From: Alphaproteobacteria bacterium
GTDB taxonomy: Bacteria; Pseudomonadota; Alphaproteobacteria; Caulobacterales; Caulobacteraceae
Reading direction: 5' to 3'
DNA: 8,846 nt
NCBI GenBank assembly: GCA_018895795.1
Contig: JAHINZ010000205.1
Location: 1 to 8,846, forward strand
Under the pieces are notes generated by a model. The model did not search any database, was not told the origin of the DNA, and worked only from the letters and a program-made list of their open reading frames with translations. This document shows, in pieces, positions 1-5,855 of the stretch (position 1 is the stretch's first letter; every line of letters starts with the position of its first letter). A program made the position numbers and the translations under genes.

Positions 1-159
1 GCCGACGCCGGCTTGGGGATCGCGGATACAGGCGGCGATGCACGAGCCCAGAACCGTGGTCATCACCACGTTGGGATCGGAGGACACATGGCTTTCACCC
101 TGCGTCACATGCACCTTGACCGAGCGTTCGAGATCGTCGTGAGGTTGACCTATCGTCAT
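1..159 (-). CDS. cheD: Chemoreceptor glutamine deamidase CheD (N-terminal part, cut by window edge)
   Basis: CheD deamidates selected glutamines of chemoreceptors to glutamates and in some bacteria also binds CheC-type phosphatases. Only the first 53 codons are here. The frame reads MTIGQPHDDLERSVKVHVTQ and then reaches V-V-M-T-T-V-L-G-S-C-I-A-A-C-I-R-D-P. The L-G-S-C signature supplies the family's catalytic cysteine, here Cys40. The window ends at G-V-G, just where the conserved G-x-x-H-x-x-L-P segment with the catalytic histidine should begin, so that half cannot be checked. The start ATG overlaps the stop of the upstream cheY as ATGA, indicating translational coupling. The Shine-Dalgarno match inside the end of cheY is weak. 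CheD as the next gene after cheB-cheY matches the Caulobacter cluster order. Confidence 0.93.
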   Translation of the reverse strand, partial: MTIGQPHDDLERSVKVHVTQGESHVSSDPNVVMTTVLGSCIAACIRDPQAGVG

Positions 160-545
160 GTGAGCTGTCCAAAGACCTGTTCGATCTTTTCCTTCAGGCC
201 CTGAACGGTGAAGGGTTTGACGCAGTAGTTGTTGACGCCGAACTGCACGGCGCGTTGCACGAGCTCGCGATCGGCGCGCCCGGTCAGCATGACGAAGGCC
301 GTCTGACGGATCGGCGGATGCGAGCGCACCGCGCGAAGCAGCGCCAGGCCGTCCATCTTCGGCATGTTGAAGTCGGAGATCACCAGATTGGCCGGCTTGG
401 CCAACAGGTTCTTGAGCGCTTCCTCGCCATCGGGCGCCTCGCGGATGTCCTTGAACCCGATCTGCTGCAACGCATTGCGGATCAAGGCCCGCATGGTCAG
501 CTGGTCATCGACGACGAGGACGGAAATGGTGCTTGCTTGGGGCAT
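156..545 (-). CDS. cheY: Chemotaxis response regulator CheY (second copy, CheYII-like)
   Basis: This 129-residue protein is a single receiver domain with no output domain. It should take phosphate from CheA and act on the flagellar motor or compete for phosphate. Visible receiver residues are the acidic pair Asp13-Asp14, the phospho-acceptor Asp58 (in S-D-F-N-M-P-K-M-D-G), Thr88, Lys110 in V-K-P-F, and Tyr107 at the position of the E. coli Tyr106 switch residue. The open frame extends upstream into cheB. I chose the ATG at 543-545 because it begins just before the first beta strand, follows the cheB stop by 4 nt, and has GAGG about 11 nt upstream. Its stop overlaps the cheD start (ATGA). Keeping the aromatic switch Tyr makes it the more motor-CheY-like of the two copies here, but that role is inferred. 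Confidence 0.95.
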   Translation of the reverse strand: MPQASTISVLVVDDQLTMRALIRNALQQIGFKDIREAPDGEEALKNLLAKPANLVISDFNMPKMDGLALLRAVRSHPPIRQTAFVMLTGRADRELVQRAVQFGVNNYCVKPFTVQGLKEKIEQVFGQLT

Positions 546-549
546 GGGT

Positions 550-1578
550 TCATCGCCTCGCGGAGGCCAGATCGAGGATGGACTGGCCCATGGAGGACAG
601 GGACACCTGCTTCTCCACGGCGCCGATTTCAAAGGCCGAGCGCGGCATGCCGTAAACGACACAGCTTTGCTCATCCTGTCCGAGGGTTTTGGCGCCGGCG
701 CCGCGCATGGCCAAAAGCCCCTGAGCGCCGTCACGGCCCATACCGGTGAGGATCACGCCAACCGCCTTGTCGCCGACGGCGTGGGCCACCGAATTGAAAA
801 GAACATCGACCGACGGGCGGTGACCGCTGACAGGGTCGCCCGGAGTCAGGCGGCAGCGCAGCCCCGCTGAACGAACGACTTCCAAGTGCGTGGCCCCGCC
901 TGGCGCGACATAGACCTTGCCCGCCTCCAGCAGGGCGCCGTCCGTGGCTTCCTGCACCTTGGCGCCGCTGGCCCGATCGAGGCGCGCGGCGAAGCTGGCG
1001 GTGAAGGTCGCCGGCATGTGCTGGGTGATCACCGTCGGCGGGCAGGTGTCGGGGAACAGGGTCAGGATCGACAGCAGCGCCTCGACCCCACCCGTCGACG
1101 AACCGATCGCCACGATGTCGCCCGAGGGCATGAAGTCCTTGCGCCGGACGCCGGCGGCCGGAGCGTCGGCCTTGGTGCGGACCGACGCGCGGGCGGCGGT
1201 CTTCACCTTGACCACGATCTCGGCCAGGGCGTCCTGCGTGCCCAGGGCGTCGCCCGGCTTGGCGACGCAATCGACCGCGCCGAGCTCGAGCGCGCGCAAC
1301 GTCATTTCGGCGCCGGCCTGGGTCAGGGTCGAGACCATGACCACGGGCATCGGCCGTAGGCGCATGATCTTCTCAAGGAACTCGATGCCGTTCATGTTCG
1401 GCATTTCGATGTCGAGGGTGACGACGTCGGGGTTGAGGGCCTTGATCATGCCCCGGGCCTCGAAGGGATCGCCGGCGGCGCCGACGACCTCGATGTCCGG
1501 ATCGCGATTGAGAGCAGCCGTGATCAGGCTGCGCATGGTGGCCGAGTCGTCGACGACGAGAACGCGAATCTTGGCCAT
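550..1578 (-). CDS. cheB: Receptor methylesterase/deamidase CheB
   Basis: CheB removes methyl groups from receptor glutamate methyl esters and deamidates glutamines; it is activated by phosphoryl transfer from CheA. The 342-residue protein has the standard two parts. An N-terminal receiver domain (about 3-125) has Asp9-Asp10, phospho-site Asp56 in L-D-I-E-M-P and Lys108 in A-K-P-G. A linker follows (about 126-152), then the esterase domain (about 153-340). The catalytic triad is visible as Ser161 (G-S-S-T-G-G), His187 (T-Q-H-M-P) and Asp283 (G-R-D-G). Each is three residues before its E. coli counterpart, so the length is normal. The ATG shares one base with the cheR stop (TGATG) and is preceded by a strong GGGAGG six bases upstream at 1585-1590. 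It is followed by cheY after 4 nt. Confidence 0.98.
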   Translation of the reverse strand: MAKIRVLVVDDSATMRSLITAALNRDPDIEVVGAAGDPFEARGMIKALNPDVVTLDIEMPNMNGIEFLEKIMRLRPMPVVMVSTLTQAGAEMTLRALELGAVDCVAKPGDALGTQDALAEIVVKVKTAARASVRTKADAPAAGVRRKDFMPSGDIVAIGSSTGGVEALLSILTLFPDTCPPTVITQHMPATFTASFAARLDRASGAKVQEATDGALLEAGKVYVAPGGATHLEVVRSAGLRCRLTPGDPVSGHRPSVDVLFNSVAHAVGDKAVGVILTGMGRDGAQGLLAMRGAGAKTLGQDEQSCVVYGMPRSAFEIGAVEKQVSLSSMGQSILDLASARR

Positions 1579-2456
1579 CAGCGACCTCCCACCTTGCGAT
1601 ATGCGGTTAGGCCAGCGCTTTCAAACGCCGTCACCGACGCCCCTACCCGTTCTGAGTGACCGACATAAAGTCGGCCGCCCGGCGCGACCAGCGGGGCGAA
1701 CCGGTTCCAAACCCGCTCCTGGGTGGGTTCGTCAAAATAGATCACGACGTTGCGACAGAAGATGGCGTCGAACGGTCCCTTCATCGGCCAGCTTGGGCCG
1801 TTGAGGTTCAGTTCGCGGAAGGCCACCAGGCTGCGGGCGGATTCACAGACACGGAAATTGCGCCGATCGCCGGGGTCGCGCTCGAAATATTGATTGCGCG
1901 GGCCGGGGGGAATGCCTTCCAGCAGGCTCTCATCATAGACGGCCGCGCGACCAGTCGCGAGCACGTTGGTGTCGATGTCGGTCCCCAGGATCCGGATATC
2001 CAGATCGGCGGCGTTGGGCCAGACCGACAGGACGGTGAAGGCCATCGAATAGGGTTCCTGACCCGACGAACTCGCCGCCGACCACAGTCGCAGACGTCCG
2101 CCCGCGCGCACTCGGTCCGCGACAGGCTCCAGAACGTTGGCGCGCAGATCGTCGAAATGGTGCGGTTCGCGGAAGAAACGCGTGACGTTCGTCGTCAGCG
2201 CACGAAGCATTTCCTGCTGTTCGTCGACGCTGCTGTCCAGCGCGACAAAGGCGCAGTATTCGGTGAAGGTTTTCAGGCCGAGGGTCCGCAGACGCTTGGC
2301 CAGGCGTGAATAGACCAGGGTCGCCTTGCTCTCGGGCAGGCTGATGCCGGCCTGGGCGTAAAGCAACGCCGCGATCTTCTTGAAGTCCTGGTTGGTGAAC
2401 GCGAACTCGCCATCGACGATGGCCTCGCGTCGATCCATGGATGAGGCTGTGGTCAT
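1578..2456 (-). CDS. cheR: Chemoreceptor methyltransferase CheR
   Basis: CheR transfers methyl groups from S-adenosylmethionine to receptor glutamates in the cytoplasm. The 292-residue protein shows the N-terminal CheR helical domain (about 17-75), the conserved T-T-N-V-T-R-F-F-R-E segment at 88-97, and the SAM-binding motif L-W-S-A-A-S-S-S-G-Q-E-P-Y-S at 124-137. It also has L-G-T-D-I-D at 157-162 and F-C-R-N-V-V-I-Y-F-D at 233-242, close to the E. coli sequence. It should dock on the WEEF-type pentapeptide found at the receptor tails in this window. The start ATG shares one base with the cheW stop (TGATG). The Shine-Dalgarno is weak (GAGG is about 15 nt upstream), so initiation probably depends on coupling to cheW. 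A start at Met7 is possible but lacks this overlap. The 3' end overlaps cheB by one base. Confidence 0.98.
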   Translation of the reverse strand: MTTASSMDRREAIVDGEFAFTNQDFKKIAALLYAQAGISLPESKATLVYSRLAKRLRTLGLKTFTEYCAFVALDSSVDEQQEMLRALTTNVTRFFREPHHFDDLRANVLEPVADRVRAGGRLRLWSAASSSGQEPYSMAFTVLSVWPNAADLDIRILGTDIDTNVLATGRAAVYDESLLEGIPPGPRNQYFERDPGDRRNFRVCESARSLVAFRELNLNGPSWPMKGPFDAIFCRNVVIYFDEPTQERVWNRFAPLVAPGGRLYVGHSERVGASVTAFESAGLTAYRKVGGR

Positions 2457-2923
2457 CAGGCTGCCAGGGCCTCGCGCTCGGGAAGGAGACGCTCAAGCGA
2501 GATTTCGCTGATCATGCGACCTTCAATGGAAATGATGCCGCGAACGAAGCTGCGAACCGCGTCGCAGGCCACGTCCGGGGTCGGTTGAACCAGATCGTCG
2601 GTAATCGAAAGGATGTCCGACACCGCGTCGACCAGTAGGCCGACCGTACGGTCGCCAGCCTGCACGACGATGAAGACGCTGCGCACGGTCGGCTCGACCA
2701 TCGGCATGCCGATGCGCGAGGCCAGATCCATGATGGGCAGAACCGCGCCCCGCAGATTGATCACGCCGCGCATGTAGCTGGGCGATTGGGGCAGCGAGGT
2801 CGCCGGGCTCCAGCCGCGGATCTCACGAACCGCCATGATGTTGACGCAGTACTCCTGCTCGCCCACCCGGAAGGAGATCAGTTCCCGGCGTTCCCCATGA
2901 GTCACGATGGCTTGGTCTGTCAT
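2456..2923 (-). CDS. cheW: Chemotaxis adaptor CheW
   Basis: CheW is the cytoplasmic scaffold that links chemoreceptor tips to CheA in signalling arrays. The 155-residue protein is essentially one CheW domain (about 14-150). Hallmarks are E-L-I-S-F-R-V-G-E-Q-E-Y at 14-25, V-I-N-L-R-G-A-V-L-P-I-M-D-L at 54-67 (Arg58 aligns with the receptor-contacting Arg62 of E. coli), V-G-L-L-V-D-A-V at 94-101, and R-G-I-I-S-I-E-G-R-M-I at 128-138. The ATG lies 3 nt after the cheA stop, with GGAG six bases upstream inside the last cheA codons, a good start. The stop shares a base with the cheR start. Nothing unusual is seen. Confidence 0.98.
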   Translation of the reverse strand: MTDQAIVTHGERRELISFRVGEQEYCVNIMAVREIRGWSPATSLPQSPSYMRGVINLRGAVLPIMDLASRIGMPMVEPTVRSVFIVVQAGDRTVGLLVDAVSDILSITDDLVQPTPDVACDAVRSFVRGIISIEGRMISEISLERLLPEREALAA

Positions 2924-2926
2924 GAC

Positions 2927-5164
2927 TTACTCCGCCGCGATCAGAGTGGGTTCAGTGGGACGGGGCGTCTCACGGCGGCGCAGATTGATCACGGCGTCGA
3001 CGTCCAGGATCAGGGCCACGCGGCCGTCACCCAGGATGGTCGCGGCGGCGACGCCTTCGACCTGTTGATAGTTCTGCTCGAGCGACTTGATGACGACCTG
3101 GCGTTGGCCGTGAATGGCGTCGGCGACCAGCGCGGCGCGCGACCCGTCCTCGCCCTCGACCAGCAGCACGACGCCATCGGTCGGCGGCGGCGAGTGATCG
3201 CGGTAGCCCAGGGTCACGCCGACGTCGATCAGCGGCACGAAGCTGTCGCGGACGGCCAGCACCGAGCCGACCGGGCCCAGGGGGCGCACTTCCTCGGCCT
3301 TCGGGCGCAGGCTTTCGACGATCGCGGCCAGCGGCACGACCAGGGTCTCACCGGCCACATCAACCACCATGCCGTCCAGAACGGCCAGGGTCAGAGGCAG
3401 GCTGAGCGTGAAGGTCGAGCCCAAGCCGGGGCGCGAGGAGATCGAGATCCGGCCGCCGAGCGCCTGAACGCTGCGTCGCACCACATCCATGCCGACGCCG
3501 CGACCCGAGACGTCCGAGATCTTTTCGGCGGTCGAGAAGCCGGGCAGGAAGATCAGGTTATCGATCTCCTCATCGGTCAGTTGCAGGTCCGGGGCGATCA
3601 GGCCCTTCTTGACCGCGATCGAGAACACGCGCTCGCGATTGATGCCCTTGCCGTCGTCCTGGACCTCGATGACGATCCGGCCGCTGCGGTGCAGGGCCGC
3701 CAGGCGCACGACGCCTTCGGGATTCTTGCCCGCCGCGGTGCGCTCCTCGGGGCTTTCCAGCCCGTGGTCGATGGCGTTGCGCAGCATGTGGGTGATGGGA
3801 TCGGCCAGACGCTCGATGACCGTCTTGTCGACCTCGGTGTTCTCGCCGTCCATCACCAGGCGGGCCTGCTTGCCCGTCATGTTGGCGACTTCGCGAACCA
3901 GACGCGGCATGCGCTGGAACACCGACTTCACCGGCTGGGCGCGGATGGCCATGACGCTGTCTTGGATCTGGCGGGTGAGCTGCTCCAGCTCATCCAGGCC
4001 CATGGCCAGGCTGGACGACGGCGCGATGCCGTACTCGCCGACCCTCTGGGCCAGCATCGCCTGGTTGATCACCAGTTCGCCGACCAGATCGATCAGGCTG
4101 TCGATGCGTTCGGGATCGACCCGGATCACCGACTGCCCCGGACCGGGAATGTCGACCTGAGCGGCCTTGGCGGGCGCGGCGGCCTTAGCGGGGGCCACGG
4201 GCGCGGCGGCGACCGGCGGGGGCGGGATTTCAGCGGCCGGCGGGGCGGCGACCTCGACCTCGACCGGCTCGGCGGCGGCTTCGGCGGCGGGCTCGATACT
4301 GCTCAGCAGATTAGCGAGAGCGGCCTCGACGGGCGCTTCTCCGCGGACGATCTCCAGATCGCAATCGCCGTCAACGAATTCGAACACCTCGCGGATGGCG
4401 GCCTCGCTATCCTCCGTCTCCAGGCGGACGCTCCAGGTGACATAGGCGGCTTCCGCGTCGAGGAATTCCAGCGTCGGCAGGGCGCTGTCGTCCATGGTCG
4501 CGACGATCGGACCTAGGAGGTTCAGCTCGCGCAGCAGAAGGCCGGTCTCGTTGGCCTTGCGATAGAGGTCCGACTTCGGACGGATCGACACCGTCCAGAC
4601 ATCGTCCGGGATCAATTCGGCGTCAGCCGCCTGGGCGTCGATCGAGATCGTCATCGGTTGGAAATCGAAGCCGAGATCGTCCTCGTCCAAGTCATCCGAA
4701 ACCGGCGCGGACGGGGCCTGAGCGGTCAAGACGGGCTCGGCGGCGGAAGGAGCCTCCGACGCGGCGATCGGCGCCGCCGACGGATCGGTCCAGGCCTTCA
4801 GTTCCGCGGCCATGGCCGCGGAGGCGTCCATGTCGACATCGCCCAGACCGCGCGCCGCCCCGACATGGTCGGCGAGGACGTCGGACGCGCGCAACATGAC
4901 GGCGGCCAGTTCGACGGTTCCCGGAACCTCATTGGAGCGCACCGCGTCCAGCAGGGTTTCAAAGACGTGGGCGAAGCGGACCAGCGGCTCCAGCCCAAAG
5001 GCGCCGGCGCCGCCCTTGATCGAATGCACGGCCCGGAAGACGGCATTGACGGTTTCACTGTCGCCGACGCCCTCCTGCATGGCCAGGAGCCCGCCTTCGA
5101 GGTCGGCGAGCAGTTCCTCGCATTCCTGAAAGAAGGTGACCTTAATGGCCTCTAGCTCGTCCAT
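2927..5164 (-). CDS. cheA: Chemotaxis sensor histidine kinase CheA
   Basis: CheA is the central kinase of the pathway. It autophosphorylates and passes phosphate to CheY and CheB under control of receptors and CheW. The 745-residue protein has all five domains. P1 (about 1-125) has phospho-acceptor His47 in R-A-V-H-S-I-K-G. A P2-like substrate-docking domain lies at about 188-275, flanked by acidic and Ala/Pro linkers (about 127-187 and 292-340). P3 dimerisation is about 344-410. The P4 ATPase (about 415-590) has N-box H-M-L-R-N-A-I-D-H-G-L-E, G1 D-D-G-K-G-I, F-box F-L-P-G-F-S-T and G2 G-R-G-V-G-M-D-V. P5, the CheW-like regulatory domain, is about 593-730. Length is slightly above E. coli CheA because of the linkers. 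The start is supported by AAGGA nine bases upstream. It is the only gene of the set separated from its upstream neighbour by more than a few bases (44 nt). Confidence 0.98.
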   Translation of the reverse strand: MDELEAIKVTFFQECEELLADLEGGLLAMQEGVGDSETVNAVFRAVHSIKGGAGAFGLEPLVRFAHVFETLLDAVRSNEVPGTVELAAVMLRASDVLADHVGAARGLGDVDMDASAAMAAELKAWTDPSAAPIAASEAPSAAEPVLTAQAPSAPVSDDLDEDDLGFDFQPMTISIDAQAADAELIPDDVWTVSIRPKSDLYRKANETGLLLRELNLLGPIVATMDDSALPTLEFLDAEAAYVTWSVRLETEDSEAAIREVFEFVDGDCDLEIVRGEAPVEAALANLLSSIEPAAEAAAEPVEVEVAAPPAAEIPPPPVAAAPVAPAKAAAPAKAAQVDIPGPGQSVIRVDPERIDSLIDLVGELVINQAMLAQRVGEYGIAPSSSLAMGLDELEQLTRQIQDSVMAIRAQPVKSVFQRMPRLVREVANMTGKQARLVMDGENTEVDKTVIERLADPITHMLRNAIDHGLESPEERTAAGKNPEGVVRLAALHRSGRIVIEVQDDGKGINRERVFSIAVKKGLIAPDLQLTDEEIDNLIFLPGFSTAEKISDVSGRGVGMDVVRRSVQALGGRISISSRPGLGSTFTLSLPLTLAVLDGMVVDVAGETLVVPLAAIVESLRPKAEEVRPLGPVGSVLAVRDSFVPLIDVGVTLGYRDHSPPPTDGVVLLVEGEDGSRAALVADAIHGQRQVVIKSLEQNYQQVEGVAAATILGDGRVALILDVDAVINLRRRETPRPTEPTLIAAE

Positions 5165-5208
5165 TCCCGTAGTTCCTTAGAATTCCAGACGTCGAGTTTC
5201 TTTGAGGA
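5165..5208 (-). promoter_or_regulatory. cheY-cheA spacer with cheA ribosome binding site
   Basis: This 44-nt spacer is the only non-trivial gap inside the che operon. It contains AAGGA at 5174-5178, nine bases before the cheA ATG, which supports independent initiation of cheA. I see no convincing hairpin or promoter in it. Confidence 0.6.
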
Positions 5209-5574
5209 TCAGGCCGCGACGCGGCGGATGGCCTCGACCAGCTTTTCCGGATTGAACGGCTTGACGATCCAGCCCGTCGCGCCGGCTTCGCGCGCCCGCT
5301 GCTTCTTGCTGGGATCGCTTTCCGTCGTCAGCACCAGGATCGGGATCGCCCGATAATCGTCATCGATGCGAACCGCCTCGATGAAGCCAAAGCCATCCAG
5401 CTTGGGCATGTTGATGTCGGTGATGATGACATCGGGGCGATGAGCGGAGAGAACCTCCAACCCATGTTCGCCGTCGACGGCCTCGACCACATTGAAACCG
5501 GCGCCCGACAGAGCCATGCGCAGCATGTCCCTCATCGTGCGGGAATCATCGACCGTGAGGATCGTACGCGTCAC
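5209..5574 (-). CDS. cheY: Chemotaxis response regulator CheY (first copy, CheYI-like)
   Basis: This 121-residue single receiver domain is a phosphorylation target of CheA, encoded just upstream of cheA. It shows Asp9-Asp10, phospho-site Asp53 (T-D-I-N-M-P-K-L-D-G), Thr83 in L-T-T-E-S and Lys105 in V-K-P-F. At the position of E. coli Tyr106 it has Trp102 (G-W-I-V-K-P-F), unlike the other CheY in this window. The start codon is GTG, overlapping the STAS gene stop as GTGA, with GGAG about eight bases upstream; no ATG in frame is better placed. Divergence from the other CheY suggests the two have different jobs (motor binding versus phosphate sink or another target), but the sequence does not decide which. 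Confidence 0.95.
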   Translation of the reverse strand: MTRTILTVDDSRTMRDMLRMALSGAGFNVVEAVDGEHGLEVLSAHRPDVIITDINMPKLDGFGFIEAVRIDDDYRAIPILVLTTESDPSKKQRAREAGATGWIVKPFNPEKLVEAIRRVAA

Positions 5575-5855
5575 GATTTCGCTCCATGAATGTCTGTCGA
5601 AAGCAGCGCCCCATCGGCGCCGAATAGACGTGTGGTTTCTAGAAAGGCCTCCGAAGGCCCCGTGATCGAAAAAGGCTTGCCGTCATCGGCCCAGGCCTTG
5701 CGGGCCGCGAGCAGAACCTGGAGGCACAGACCGCCCAGACGACGGACTTGTCCGGCCTCGACCTCAACCGGCGCGCCCCGACGTTCCATGAACGCGGCCT
5801 TCAGCGGACCCGCGGCCTTGAGATCAAGGTTTTCGGGCAAGGACAGCAGGGCCAT
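5571..5855 (-). CDS. cheX: Small STAS-domain protein of the che operon
   Basis: This 94-residue cytoplasmic protein has the layout of a STAS domain: an N-terminal beta strand (A-L-L-S-L-P), L-D-L-K-A-A-G-P-L-K-A-A-F, a strand V-E-V-E-A-G-Q-V, the loop R-L-G-G-L-C-L-Q leading into helix V-L-L-A-A-R-K-A-W, and S-I-T-G-P-S. In classic anti-anti-sigma STAS proteins the loop reads D-S-S-G-L with a phosphorylated serine. Here the Ser position is Gly41 and no Ser or Thr is in the loop. It occupies the place of the gene called cheX in C. crescentus, which is unrelated to the CheX phosphatase. I start at the ATG overlapping the receptor stop (TGATG), with GGGAAGAA just upstream. An ATG 15 nt earlier adds five residues but has no clear ribosome binding site. 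The molecular role is unknown; position between receptor and cheY suggests a chemotaxis accessory. Confidence 0.85.
   Translation of the reverse strand: MALLSLPENLDLKAAGPLKAAFMERRGAPVEVEAGQVRRLGGLCLQVLLAARKAWADDGKPFSITGPSEAFLETTRLFGADGALLSTDIHGAKS

Noticed and set aside
731..1270. Minus-strand frame of 179 codons inside cheB in another frame
   Set aside because: Arg/Gly/Pro-rich composition typical of the off-frame of a GC-rich gene; cheB with its full catalytic triad occupies the region.
2786..4516. Long plus-strand open frame of 576 codons opposite cheA
   Set aside because: It lies wholly antisense to cheW and cheA, is rich in Gly, Asp, His, Arg and Gln as expected from a mirrored GC-rich frame, and shows no recognisable domain. 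The cheA reading is certain.
5209..5574. The first CheY as a c-di-GMP-binding Cle-type regulator because of its basic K-K-Q-R-A-R stretch
   Set aside because: Basic residues in this helix are common in ordinary CheY proteins, and I cannot see the specific arginine-rich motif of the Cle family with confidence.
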